From NCBI RefSeq assembly GCF_951805225.1, contig NZ_OX638201.1:868001-932000 (forward strand): DNA of 64,000 nucleotides, read 5' to 3'. The position numbers were made by a program, and so were the translations under genes. Under the pieces are notes generated by a model. That model did not search any database, was not told the origin of the DNA, and was given only the letters and a program-made list of their open reading frames with translations. How positions within the stretch are numbered: the first letter of the stretch is position 1; each line of letters starts with the position of its first letter. This DNA is from an uncultured Flavobacterium sp. GTDB taxonomy: Bacteria; Bacteroidota; Bacteroidia; Flavobacteriales; Flavobacteriaceae. Below, one piece after another: positions 26,188-34,597 of this stretch.

Positions 26188-27288
26188 TTATTTGATAAAT
26201 TTTTCTACATTCGGAATTTTCTCTAATGATTTGGTGTTTTCCTCGAGAATTTTGGCTGCAGACTGATTTATTTTGCTTGCCGGAATTGTTTTCCATTTGT
26301 CTAAGTTTTTTTCGTAATCAACATTAAATAAAAAGCGTGATAAATCTCTGATTACACAATAAGCTGCAATAGAATGACCATTATCGCTATCGTAATTTCC
26401 GTTATTTATAAAAGACTGAATTCTTTTGTAAAGTCCGTCTTCAGAATAAAGGGATAATTCCGTCAATTTTCCTCTGTATTCTAAATCAGCAGAACCAACG
26501 CCTTTTAGTTTTGGGAATAATTTATAATCTGCAAAATGTCGTCCTTCATGACCAATATAACTTACTCTAAAGTTTTCCGATTTTAAATCGTATGCTTTTT
26601 TTACGCAAAACAAAGCTTCCTGAGTTGTCCAACCTGCTGGATAATAACGTCCTAAAGTGGCATATTCGCTCCAGGCTAAAGTTATAAAATCGTCCATAAA
26701 GTAGATTTTAATTGGAGTTTCTTTTCCTTCATAATTCACTTTATAGATCGTATCTTTTTCTGTTTTCCAAACTAATAAATCATAAAGTCCGCCGGTTTTT
26801 CCGAATCCAGTTGTATTATAACCTAAGTCTGAGATGTATTTTTTTTGGTAGACATTGATACTGTCTTCGTTAAGCGTTAAGTTCTTTGCAGCCGGAAGAT
26901 TTGCTTTTAGAAAATTGGCGACATTTTTCATAATCAACGTATCGGTTTTCTTTTCTTTATTTAAGAAAGAGAATCTCCAATAATCTCGATAAATTTTTAA
27001 AAGCGCGTCTATTTTTGATTTTCGGGTTTCCAGGAAATCGCTTTTATCTGTTGCAAACTTAAATCGATTTTCGAAATTGGTTTTGAATTTTAAGTCTTTC
27101 TGCGCTATTTTTTTAGTGGGATCAATTTCGAGTAAAGGCAAAGCTTGTTTAGGATTTCCGTCTAATGCAAGGGCATAAATTTTAGTATAATTGAGTTTTA
27201 TACTGTCATTTGGAGTAGTTTGCGCATTTATTTTCGAAAATGAAAAGAAATTGATTATCAGTACTGTAACTAGTTTTAAGATTCTCAT
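26188..27288 (-). CDS. Secreted protein with zincin-like HEGRH motif, unknown function
   Basis: The 366-residue protein has a signal peptide (MRILKLVTVLIINFFSFSKI, then NAQ). I do not recognise the family by name. YIGHEGRHFADYK at residues 244-256 contains HExxH (His247 to His251), the zinc-binding motif of zincin metalloproteases. Glu270 or Glu277 in LEYRGKLTELSL could be the third ligand. The N-terminal half is helical and charged. It would act in the periplasm or outside as a metallopeptidase (inference). It stands alone on the minus strand, and a CCCGACAGG hairpin lies just upstream of its start. Confidence 0.65.
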   Translation of the reverse strand: MRILKLVTVLIINFFSFSKINAQTTPNDSIKLNYTKIYALALDGNPKQALPLLEIDPTKKIAQKDLKFKTNFENRFKFATDKSDFLETRKSKIDALLKIYRDYWRFSFLNKEKKTDTLIMKNVANFLKANLPAAKNLTLNEDSINVYQKKYISDLGYNTTGFGKTGGLYDLLVWKTEKDTIYKVNYEGKETPIKIYFMDDFITLAWSEYATLGRYYPAGWTTQEALFCVKKAYDLKSENFRVSYIGHEGRHFADYKLFPKLKGVGSADLEYRGKLTELSLYSEDGLYKRIQSFINNGNYDSDNGHSIAAYCVIRDLSRFLFNVDYEKNLDKWKTIPASKINQSAAKILEENTKSLEKIPNVEKFIK

Positions 27289-27385
27289 AATAAAAATATC
27301 AAGTTAATTTTATAATGACTTTTTTATTATAGAGACGACTTTTTAGATTTTGTTACACTTTTGATTCTTATTTTATTGAAAAATT

Positions 27386-27418
27386 AAACCCGACAGGTTT
27401 TTAAAAGCTGTCGGGTTT
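27386..27418. repeat. CCCGACAGG hairpin (family B, copy 2)
   Basis: AAACCCGACAGGTTTT pairs with AAAAGCTGTCGGGTTT with one mismatch. It lies 16 bp after the stop of the leftward hxlR gene and may act as its terminator. Confidence 0.7.
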
Positions 27419-27433
27419 GGATTTTGTTCATTA

Positions 27434-27811
27434 TTAATGTCCAATGATCTCTTTTCTATGCAAAGTTCCCCATTCATTCAATGCGCCAATAACATTGTAT
27501 AACGTGTGGCTGTGTTCAGTTCTTGCGTATTCTACAGTTGGCGGAAAAGTATCATAAACAGTTCTTGTAACCAGTTTGTTTATTTCCAGATCTTTAAGCT
27601 CTTTCGAAAGCATTTTATCTGTAATTCCGTTTATATCTTTAGAAATTTCCTTAAATCGTTTCGGTCTGTTTGATAATGCGATTAAAATGGGCAATTTCCA
27701 TCTTCCGCTTAAAACTTCCAAAGCATCTCTTACGGGTAATAATGCTGCTAGACATTCTTCCGGTTGGTGCCCACAAGGCATTTCTTCTGTTAATTCACTC
27801 TTTGTTTTCAT
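27434..27811 (-). CDS. HxlR-family transcriptional regulator (copy 1)
   Basis: The 125-residue winged-helix protein has LEVLSGRWKLPILIALSNRP then KRFKEISKDINGITDKMLSK, the classic HxlR fold, and a C-terminal EWGTLHRKEIIG. Cys13 and Cys20 near the N-terminus are in the region where redox-sensing HxlR proteins such as YodB/HypR keep their reactive cysteine. It is divergent from an azoreductase-type gene, and the 107 bp between them hold a 38-bp perfect palindrome. It most likely represses itself and the oxidoreductase and responds to quinones or other electrophiles (inference from the family). Confidence 0.9.
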   Translation of the reverse strand: MKTKSELTEEMPCGHQPEECLAALLPVRDALEVLSGRWKLPILIALSNRPKRFKEISKDINGITDKMLSKELKDLEINKLVTRTVYDTFPPTVEYARTEHSHTLYNVIGALNEWGTLHRKEIIGH

Positions 27812-27823
27812 ATGTATTGCGTT

Positions 27824-27861
27824 ACTATCCTCAAGGATAGCGCTATCCTTGAGGATAGTAC
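27824..27861. promoter_or_regulatory. 38-bp perfect palindrome, candidate HxlR operator
   Basis: Two adjacent 16-bp dyads, CTATCCTCAAGGATAG and CTATCCTTGAGGATAG, are mirror images. Together with the flanking bases they make a perfect 38-bp palindrome. It lies 12 bp from the hxlR start and 57 bp from the azoreductase start, ideal for control of both. A -7-like TAAGTTTG follows at 27887-27894 for the rightward gene. Confidence 0.7.
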
Positions 27862-27918
27862 TATAAAAGAGATAGCAAATGTAGATAAGTTTGTATCGTA
27901 AACAAAATAATTATAAAA

Positions 27919-28530
27919 ATGAGTAAAAAGATTCTGAATATAGTAACAAGCATCAAAGGAGATGCTTCATTTAGCAACAAATTATCGAATGCTATTCTTG
28001 ATAAATTGAAAGCGGAATACAGCGAAATCGAGATTCAAACGCTTGATCTTTCTAAAACGCCTTTGCCTTATTTGAGCGAATTGGATATTAGTGCTTTTTA
28101 TACTCCGGCAGATCAACATACAGAAGCTCAGAAAGAGACTCTGAAATATTCTGATGCTGCGACAAAAGATGTTTTAGAAGCTGATGTTATCGTTATTGGT
28201 GTGCCACTTTACAATTTTGGAATTCCGGCAGTTTTAAAAGGTTGGATCGATCAGGTTGCGAGAGCAGGAAAGACTTTTAGTTATGATGAGAATGGACCAA
28301 AAGGATTATTGACGAATAAAAAAGTGTTTTTAGCAATTGCTTCGGGCGCAATTTTTTCTGAAGGACCTTATAAAAGTTATGATTTTTCTGAGCCTTATTT
28401 ACGCGCTGTATTAGGTTTCTTAGGCATAACCGATGTTACAGTTTTTCGCGTAGAAGGAACTGCAATTCCTGATTTTGCCGAAAACGCTTTACCTAAAGCG
28501 TTGTCTGCAGTAGAAGAATTTGCTTTTTAA
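27919..28530 (+). CDS. FMN-dependent NADH:quinone oxidoreductase/azoreductase (AzoR family)
   Basis: The 203-residue flavodoxin-fold protein has the AzoR signature VPLYNFGIPAVLKGWIDQVA then RAGKTFSYDENGPKGLL (about 94-135), and AIASGAIFSEGP for FMN binding. The family reduces quinones and azo compounds with NAD(P)H in the cytoplasm, preventing redox cycling. It is divergent from an hxlR gene across a strong palindrome, so it is probably derepressed by quinone or electrophile stress. A CCCGACAGG hairpin plus T-run follows the stop and probably ends transcription. Confidence 0.92.
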   Translation: MSKKILNIVTSIKGDASFSNKLSNAILDKLKAEYSEIEIQTLDLSKTPLPYLSELDISAFYTPADQHTEAQKETLKYSDAATKDVLEADVIVIGVPLYNFGIPAVLKGWIDQVARAGKTFSYDENGPKGLLTNKKVFLAIASGAIFSEGPYKSYDFSEPYLRAVLGFLGITDVTVFRVEGTAIPDFAENALPKALSAVEEFAF

Positions 28531-28569
28531 AAGTAAAAATTACGAGAGTTGGACATTTTCGTATGTAGT

Positions 28570-28803
28570 AAACCCGACAGGTTTTTGGAACTTGTCGGGT
28601 TTTGTTTTTTATCAAATAAGCGTGTTAACCTTGGATTGTAACTTCCAGTAAACCCGACAGGTTTTTAAAACCTGTCGGGTTTGTCGCAGAATATGATGAG
28701 ATCTTCGATTGCGAAATCTTTGTCAAAGTTTTAAACTTTGACAAAGATAATTACGTCTACAAACCGCAGTAAACCTGACAGGTTTTTAAAACCTGTCGGG
28801 TTT
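28570..28803. repeat. Cluster of three CCCGACAGG hairpins (family B, copies 3-5) around one CTTTGTCAAAG hairpin (family C, copy 2)
   Basis: Family B hairpins are at 28570-28602 (followed by a T-run), 28650-28682 and 28771-28803. The family C hairpin ATCTTTGTCAAAG / CTTTGACAAAGAT is at 28716-28748. Together they fill the space between the convergent azoreductase and thiolase genes and probably act as terminators for both. Confidence 0.85.
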
Positions 28804-28820
28804 GAATATCGAATAGATTA

Positions 28821-30101
28821 TTATTTCTCAATAATCATTGTAACGCCTTGTCCTCCGGCGGCACAAATCGAAATAAATCCTCTTCCGGAACCTTTTTCGT
28901 TTAATAATTTAGCCATTACGCCAATTATTCTTCCGCCTGTTGCAGCAAAAGGATGCGCGGCAGCAAGACTGCTTCCTTTAACGTTTAGTTTTTCTCTGTC
29001 GATTGCACCAAGAGGTTTTTTGAGTCCTATTTGAGCGCTTAATTCCGGACTTTCCCAGATTTTTAGAGTTGCAAGAACTTGTGCTGCAAAAGCTTCGTGA
29101 ATTTCATAATAATCAAAATCCTGCAATGTCAAACCTGCTTTTTCGAGCATTCTGCTGGCTGCAAATAATGGTGCCAATAAAAGGTTTTGCTGATTTTTTA
29201 CGTATTCAATTGCTGCAATTTCGGCAAAAGAAATATAAGCCAAAATAGGAAGTCCTTGCGCTTTTGCCCATTCTTCGCTTGCCAAAAGAATGCACGATGC
29301 ACCATCTGTAAGCGGAGTAGAATTTCCTGCTGTCAAAGTTCCGTTTATTTTATCGAATGCGGGTTTTAGTTTTGCCAGTTTTTCAATTGTGCTGTCTCTT
29401 CGAAGGTTATTATCTTTTTCAAGTCCGCTAAACGGAGTTATCATATCATCAAAAAAGCCTTCATCGTACGCTTTTGTCATATTCAAATGGCTTCTTAGCG
29501 CGAAGTTATCCTGATCTTCACGAGAAATTTGATAATGTTTAGCCGTAATTTCGGTATGACCGCCCATCGAAAGTCCGGTTTGTGATTCTTCATTTTTAGG
29601 AACTAATGGCGACAAATCTTTTGGACGAAGTTTTAGAAACAACTTGATTTTTTCGCCTAATGATTTTGCTTGTCTGGCATTCAATAAAATCTTTCTAAGT
29701 TTTTCGCTTACCGCAATTGGCATATCACTAATCGAATCAACACCGCCGGCAATTCCGGATTCTATTTGTCCGAGAGCAATTTTGTTGGCAATATAAACGG
29801 CACTTTCTATTCCAGTATCGCAAGCTTGTTGTAAATCACAAGCCGGAGTTGCGGGATCAAGAGCGGTTTTCATGACACATTCTCTGATCAAATTATTATC
29901 ATAAGTATGTTTAATTACAGCTCCTCCGGCAACTTCGCCTAACAATTTACCTTCGAGATTGTATTTGGTAATAAGTCCGTTTAAGGCAGCGGTCATCATT
30001 TCTGTATTTCCAACTTCGGCGTAAGCGGTATTTGCCCTTGCAAACGGAATTCGATTGTAACCTACAATAGCTACTTTTCTAACTGTATTGGTATTATTCA
30101 T
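28821..30101 (-). CDS. Thiolase (acetyl-CoA C-acyltransferase, FadI-like)
   Basis: The 426-residue thiolase has a nucleophilic Cys in LQQACDTGIESA (about residue 94), a general-base region EIHEAFAAQVLATLK, and SSLAAAHPFAATGGR. The second catalytic Cys is in ICAAGGQGVTMI. The insertions and the MGGHTEITAKHYQISREDQD segment resemble the FadI type used in fatty-acid beta-oxidation, cleaving 3-ketoacyl-CoA. No FadJ-like partner is adjacent, so the pathway assignment is less sure than the fold. It is a single gene on the minus strand, with repeats on its downstream side. Confidence 0.88.
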   Translation of the reverse strand: MNNTNTVRKVAIVGYNRIPFARANTAYAEVGNTEMMTAALNGLITKYNLEGKLLGEVAGGAVIKHTYDNNLIRECVMKTALDPATPACDLQQACDTGIESAVYIANKIALGQIESGIAGGVDSISDMPIAVSEKLRKILLNARQAKSLGEKIKLFLKLRPKDLSPLVPKNEESQTGLSMGGHTEITAKHYQISREDQDNFALRSHLNMTKAYDEGFFDDMITPFSGLEKDNNLRRDSTIEKLAKLKPAFDKINGTLTAGNSTPLTDGASCILLASEEWAKAQGLPILAYISFAEIAAIEYVKNQQNLLLAPLFAASRMLEKAGLTLQDFDYYEIHEAFAAQVLATLKIWESPELSAQIGLKKPLGAIDREKLNVKGSSLAAAHPFAATGGRIIGVMAKLLNEKGSGRGFISICAAGGQGVTMIIEK

Positions 30102-30258
30102 AATATGAGATTTGTTTTTGGAAGTTCTCTTTTTAAATTTTTCAAGTTTAAAGATAAGCAGACTTATTTATAATTGGAGTTTTTGTAAGATAATATTGTT
30201 TTAACTTTTTGAGAAGGTCACAAGTATTTGTTTTTATTTAGAATAATTAAAAATAATC

Positions 30259-30289
30259 TTGTTTAAGAAATATTTAGCATTTACTTTTG
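30259..30289 (+). promoter_or_regulatory. Flavobacterial promoter of the TonB siderophore receptor
   Basis: TTG at 30259-30261, 20 bases, then TACTTTTG at 30282-30289. This fits the Bacteroidota TTG-N(17-23)-TAnnTTTG consensus. The first ATG (30314) lies 24 bases downstream. Confidence 0.65.
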
Positions 30290-30313
30290 CACGAAAATCA
30301 AAACCAATTAAAA

Positions 30314-30374
30314 ATGAATATAATGACCCTAAAAAAAGTTTTACTTAGTCTTATGTTTCTAACCTTCATTGCAA
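30314..30374 (+). other. Signal-peptide coding segment in a different frame from the receptor it belongs to
   Basis: From ATG 30314 the reading is MNIMTLKKVLLSLMFLTFIA, a good signal peptide. It continues as NDESGTWK and stops shortly after. The receptor's mature part is read in another frame from about 30363 on, and that frame has TAA at 30360-30362. Removing one base between 30363 and 30375, for example one A of GCAAATG, would join the signal peptide to MMSQELGKVTGKV. Confidence 0.75.
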
Positions 30375-32705
30375 ATGATGAGTCAGGAACTTGGAAAAGT
30401 AACAGGAAAGGTTTCGCTAAGCGGAAATGTTCCTGCTGAGAATATTACAGTTGTTCTGAAAGGAACAAGATATGTTGCCACGACCAATGAAGATGGACAA
30501 TATGAGATTAAAAACGTAAAACCGGCAACTTATACAATTATCATAAGATCTGTTGGAATTCATAAAGTTGAAGACCAAATTGTGGTTACAGCAAAGCAAA
30601 CGACGACTAAAAACTTTATGCTTTCTGAAAGTCAGGAAGATCTTGATGAAGTTGTGATTACAAAAAATAAATACAAACAAGATAAGCCTTCATTGTCTTT
30701 AAGATTGCAGACTCCTGTTTTGGAAATTCCTCAAAATATTCAGATTGTAAGCGCGCAGACTTTAAAAGATCAACAAATTACGAGTATGAGTGATGGAGTT
30801 ATCAGAAACGTGAGTGGAGCGGTGCGTTTGGAACACTGGGGAGATTTGTATACTAATATTACGATGCGTGGTTCTCAAATTCAGGCTTTTCGTAACGGTT
30901 TTAATGTGGTTTCTTCTTTTTGGGGACCTCTTACTGAAGATATGAGTTTTGTAGATCATATTGAATTTGTAAAAGGACCGGCAGGATTTATGCTTTCGAG
31001 CGGTGATCCAAGCGGACTTTATAATGTGGTTACTAAAAAACCAACAGGAATTACTAAAGGTGAAGTTTCTGTTTTAGGCGGAAGCTACGATTTTTACAGA
31101 GTTAGCATCGATTTTGACGGAAAATTAGATAAAAAAGGAAAATTATTATACAGATTCAACGGAGCGGCTCAAAATAAAGGTTCACATCGTGCCTTCGAAC
31201 ACAACAATCGTTACGTAATTGCTCCGGTAATTTCATACCAAATTGATGATAAAACAAAGCTTACGGCTGAATATAATTTTCAATATGCAAACATGACTGA
31301 GGTTGGTTCTTACTATGTATTTGGTCCTAAATCTGAAGGTTATGCAACTTTGCCAGTTGGATTTACAATGACACAGCCAGGATTGCCTGATACTAATATT
31401 CAGGATCATAGCGGATATCTTATGTTCGAACATAAGTTTGATGATAACTGGAAACTGACGGCTCAAACTTCTTATTTTAAATATCTTCAGCAAGGGTATA
31501 GTTCTTGGCCAAGTGCTGTTGGATCAGATGATAATGCGCTTGGAAAAGGAAATATCATTAGAAATGTTGGAATCTGGGATGCAGAAAGTAATATGTATCT
31601 AGGTCAGATATTTGTAAACGGAAAGTTCAATACAGGATCAATTACACACAAAATATTAGGTGGTTTAGATTTAGGAAGCAAAGATTATATGGCAGATTGG
31701 GGACAATCTCATGATCTTGATACTGCTGCAAATCCGTTTAATGTTTATAATCCAAATTATGGAACTCCTTCGAATGGTTTTCCTAATTTCGATCATACAA
31801 CACCACTTTCAGTGAGAGCTGGCGGGAAAATGAGTTCAGAGTATTCGGCGGCATATATTCAGGAAGAAGTTGGCTTTTTTAGAAATAGACTTAGAGTTAC
31901 TGTGGCAGGAAGATATACCTGGATTAGCCAGACAAGCTGGGGAGAAACTCAGGCAGATAGTCATATTACGCCACGTATTGGTATTAGTGCTTCTATAACT
32001 GAGGATCTTGCAGTTTACGGATTATACGATCAGGCATTTTTACCGCAATCGGGTATTATTAAAAATGGAGATAAAGTAAAACCGTTAACTGGAAATAATC
32101 TGGAATTTGGTGTTAAAAAAGATTGGTTTGACGGATCTTGGAATACTTCATTATCTGTTTATCGCATTACAAAAGAAAATGAACTTACAGCTGATCCTAC
32201 AAATGGTCCAAATGATATTTACAAAATTGTTTTGGGAGAAAAAAGAGCTGAAGGTGTTGAATTTGATGTTAGAGGAAGATTATTGGACGGACTTAATCTT
32301 GTTGCAAATTACGCTTTTACAGAATCTGTAGTAACAAGTTCAGCTATTTCGACTATAAGCGTAGGTTCTGTTGTTCCGGGATATGCTAAACATACTGCAA
32401 ATGCATGGCTAAATTATACGCTTCAAAGCGGAAAACTTAAAGGTTTTGGCGCTTCCATTGGAGGAACTTATCTTGTAGGACGTCAAACGGATACATGGAG
32501 CGCAGGAGCTGAGAAGTTACCAAACTATTTCAAACTTGACGGTGGATTATCTTATGAAACCGGAAAGATAAAAGTTACGGCAAACGTATTTAATATCTTG
32601 GATAAATACCTTTACAGCGGATCTTATTATGAGTGGCTTTCTGCTTATTATTGGCAAACAGAAGCACCAAGAAACTTTAGAGTTGGTGTAACTTATAAAT
32701 TCTAA
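30375..32705 (+). CDS. TonB-dependent siderophore receptor, apparent frameshift at signal peptide
   Basis: The in-frame part encodes about 776 residues. A carboxypeptidase-regulatory-like domain (about 5-90, GKVTGKVSLSGNVPAENITV) is followed by DEVVITKNKYK. A siderophore-type plug comes next (VLEIPQNIQIVSAQTLKDQQ, IEFVKGPAGFMLSSGDPSGL), then a barrel ending NFRVGVTYKF. Read this way it has no signal peptide. A perfect one is encoded directly upstream in another frame (30314), with a strong promoter before it. Either a single-base insertion has inactivated the gene, or the sequence has an error here. The remainder is fully open and well conserved in style, which suggests a recent mutation or an assembly error. 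Confidence 0.85.
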   Translation: MMSQELGKVTGKVSLSGNVPAENITVVLKGTRYVATTNEDGQYEIKNVKPATYTIIIRSVGIHKVEDQIVVTAKQTTTKNFMLSESQEDLDEVVITKNKYKQDKPSLSLRLQTPVLEIPQNIQIVSAQTLKDQQITSMSDGVIRNVSGAVRLEHWGDLYTNITMRGSQIQAFRNGFNVVSSFWGPLTEDMSFVDHIEFVKGPAGFMLSSGDPSGLYNVVTKKPTGITKGEVSVLGGSYDFYRVSIDFDGKLDKKGKLLYRFNGAAQNKGSHRAFEHNNRYVIAPVISYQIDDKTKLTAEYNFQYANMTEVGSYYVFGPKSEGYATLPVGFTMTQPGLPDTNIQDHSGYLMFEHKFDDNWKLTAQTSYFKYLQQGYSSWPSAVGSDDNALGKGNIIRNVGIWDAESNMYLGQIFVNGKFNTGSITHKILGGLDLGSKDYMADWGQSHDLDTAANPFNVYNPNYGTPSNGFPNFDHTTPLSVRAGGKMSSEYSAAYIQEEVGFFRNRLRVTVAGRYTWISQTSWGETQADSHITPRIGISASITEDLAVYGLYDQAFLPQSGIIKNGDKVKPLTGNNLEFGVKKDWFDGSWNTSLSVYRITKENELTADPTNGPNDIYKIVLGEKRAEGVEFDVRGRLLDGLNLVANYAFTESVVTSSAISTISVGSVVPGYAKHTANAWLNYTLQSGKLKGFGASIGGTYLVGRQTDTWSAGAEKLPNYFKLDGGLSYETGKIKVTANVFNILDKYLYSGSYYEWLSAYYWQTEAPRNFRVGVTYKF

Positions 32706-32716
32706 TATTTTTTTTA

Positions 32717-33013
32717 GCCCACGGATTTGGCGGGTTAAACGGATTTTTACTGATTTTTTTAATGTGAATCTTTGTCAAAGTTTTAAACTTTGACAAAGAT
32801 ATCGCGCAATCCTGAAGCTTTGGGACGTAAAGAAATTCGTTAATGTATAGCAAACCCGACAGGTTTTAAAAACCTGTCGGGTTTCGTTGTGTAATCTTTG
32901 TCGGATTACTAGTGTGATTTACTTCGTCTGTTCGCTATCGCTCGAGTCTTCTTTTGTTGAAAATAATAATAAAAAATCAGTAAAAATCCGTTTAACCCGC
33001 CAAATCCGTGGGC
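32717..33013. repeat. Composite nested palindrome (44-bp outer arms) enclosing family C and B hairpins
   Basis: The outer arms at 32717-32761 (GCCCACGGATTTGGCGGG...) and 32970-33013 (...CCCGCCAAATCCGTGGGC) are complementary over about 44 bp. Inside are the family C hairpin at 32768-32800 (CTTTGTCAAAG) and the family B hairpin at 32852-32884 (CCCGACAGG). It fills the 323 bp between the convergent TonB receptor and LLM oxidoreductase genes; I see no gene in it. Confidence 0.88.
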
Positions 33014-33028
33014 AAATTCGCAAAGAGT

Positions 33029-34051
33029 TTATCCTTTGCGTATCAACGGAATCACTTTTGAACCTATAAGTTCTATTGCGTTCATTAATTGTGTATGTGT
33101 AAGTCCTGCATTATCCATTTGAAATGTAAATCTTGAGATTCCGCCGAGTGCTTCGCTGTGTCTTAAGATTTTCTCGGCAACACGTTCCGGACTTCCTACG
33201 ATTAAAACGCCTTGATCGTCAATAAGTCCGTCAAATTTCGCTTTTGTAACTGGTGGCCAACCGCGTTCGAGTCCTAGTTTTGTCCAAAGTTCAGCATAAC
33301 CAGGATAATATTCTTCGACTGCTTTTTCGGTTGTGGTTCCAACAAATCCGGGAGAATGTAATCCTACTTTAAGCTCTTCTGGTTTGAAACCTGCAGCTTT
33401 TCCGGCTTCATGATATAAGTCGATTAAAGGGCGAAAACGATGTGTTTGTCCTCCAATAATAGCTACCATTAAAGGTAAACCAAGACTTCCGGCTCTCACA
33501 AAAGATTCCGGAGTTCCGCCAACGCCAAGCCAAACCGGTAATTTTTCTTGTATTGCTCTCGGATAAATAGGAAGATTATTCAAAGCAGGACGAAATTTCC
33601 CTGACCACGTCACAAATTCATTGTCTCTGATTTGTAGAAAAAGATCTAGTTTTTCTTTAAAAAGCGCATCATAATCATTCAGATTAAATCCAAAAAGGGG
33701 ATAAGCTTCAATAGAAGATCCGCGGCCTACGACGATTTCTGCTCTTCCTTTCGAAATTAAATCCAAAGTTGCAAAGCTTTGATAAACTCTGACAGGATCT
33801 GCAGCACTTAAAACTGAAACGGCGCTTGATAATCGAATACGGCTTGTTTTTGCAGCAGCAGCACTTAATATTACAACTGTAGCCGAATCTAAAAACTCTT
33901 TTTTATGATGTTCTCCAATTCCAAAAACGTCAAGTCCTGCTTGATCTGCCAGTTCAATTCTTTGCAATAATTGCTCCATTGCATCAACACTGCTCAACGT
34001 ATTATTGTCTCCGTACATTGCCGAAGCAAAACTGTCTATTCCTATTTCCAT
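33029..34051 (-). CDS. LLM class flavin-dependent oxidoreductase
   Basis: The 340-residue luciferase-like monooxygenase-fold protein has GLDVFGIGEHHKKEF (about 39-53), the EHH motif of this family, RIRLSSAVSVLSAADPVRVY and GRAEIVVGRGSSIEAYPLFG. Members use reduced FMN or F420; the natural substrate here is unknown. The length matches the family. It is a single minus-strand gene. The 110 bp upstream contain repeated GCTTTAAGC-type segments, and a nested palindrome separates it from the convergent TonB gene. Confidence 0.9.
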   Translation of the reverse strand: MEIGIDSFASAMYGDNNTLSSVDAMEQLLQRIELADQAGLDVFGIGEHHKKEFLDSATVVILSAAAAKTSRIRLSSAVSVLSAADPVRVYQSFATLDLISKGRAEIVVGRGSSIEAYPLFGFNLNDYDALFKEKLDLFLQIRDNEFVTWSGKFRPALNNLPIYPRAIQEKLPVWLGVGGTPESFVRAGSLGLPLMVAIIGGQTHRFRPLIDLYHEAGKAAGFKPEELKVGLHSPGFVGTTTEKAVEEYYPGYAELWTKLGLERGWPPVTKAKFDGLIDDQGVLIVGSPERVAEKILRHSEALGGISRFTFQMDNAGLTHTQLMNAIELIGSKVIPLIRKG

Positions 34052-34061
34052 ATTTTTTTAT

Positions 34062-34188
34062 TTAGCTTTAAGCTTTAGGCAATATGCTTTAAGCTTTATA
34101 GCGTTTACGATTAGTTTAAAGTTTTAAGCAACATATTTTAAGCGTTTCCAAAGAAGCTTATAGCCTAATGCTTAAAGCCTACAGCCTT
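34062..34188. repeat. GCTTTAAGCTTTAGGC inverted repeat region
   Basis: AGCTTTAAGCTTTAGGC on the left is roughly mirrored by GCCTAATGCTTAAAGCCTA on the right, with similar short words between. It is degenerate, so this is a weak call. Confidence 0.45.
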
Positions 34189-34189
34189 A

Positions 34190-34597
34190 TCAATGTGAAA
34201 AACCAAACGAGACACTAATTAAAATGATCACAATCACAATTAGTGTAATGCCAACATAAAGATAATCTTTTTCTAAAAGGAAAGAAAATAAAGAAAGTAA
34301 CACACGTAAAACGGGCGTTAGAAAGAGAAGAATAATTCCCACAAAGATCAAAGATTCCCCATTTCCCTGAATTGCACCATTATAAACTGCAGAAATTACT
34401 TCGAATATATTGCGGTCATTTTCATGAAATACCGAGTAGTTTTCAATATCTGTACTATGTCCGAATAAATAGACGATTCCGCCAATAAAAGCGACAGACA
34501 ATGAAGTCCAAACGCCATAACGCAATAAATTACCAATTATATATTGAAAGTCTTTTTCTCCAAATTTTTCGTTTTGCATAACCTTAGATTTTTCCAT
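34190..34597 (-). CDS. DUF1634 family membrane protein
   Basis: The 135-residue protein has three predicted membrane spans (SVAFIGGIVYLFG, LIFVGIILLFLTPVLRVLLS, IVIVIILISVSFG), typical of DUF1634. It overlaps the end of the TSUP gene by 14 bp. DUF1634 genes regularly sit next to TauE/SafE transporters and probably encode a partner subunit. No enzymatic motif is visible. It is the last gene of the two-gene leftward operon. Confidence 0.85.
   Translation of the reverse strand: MEKSKVMQNEKFGEKDFQYIIGNLLRYGVWTSLSVAFIGGIVYLFGHSTDIENYSVFHENDRNIFEVISAVYNGAIQGNGESLIFVGIILLFLTPVLRVLLSLFSFLLEKDYLYVGITLIVIVIILISVSFGFSH

Noticed and set aside
30314..30380. Programmed ribosomal frameshift joining signal peptide and TonB receptor
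   Set aside because: No slippery heptamer or downstream structure is evident at the junction, and TonB receptors are not known to use one. Mutation or sequence error is simpler.
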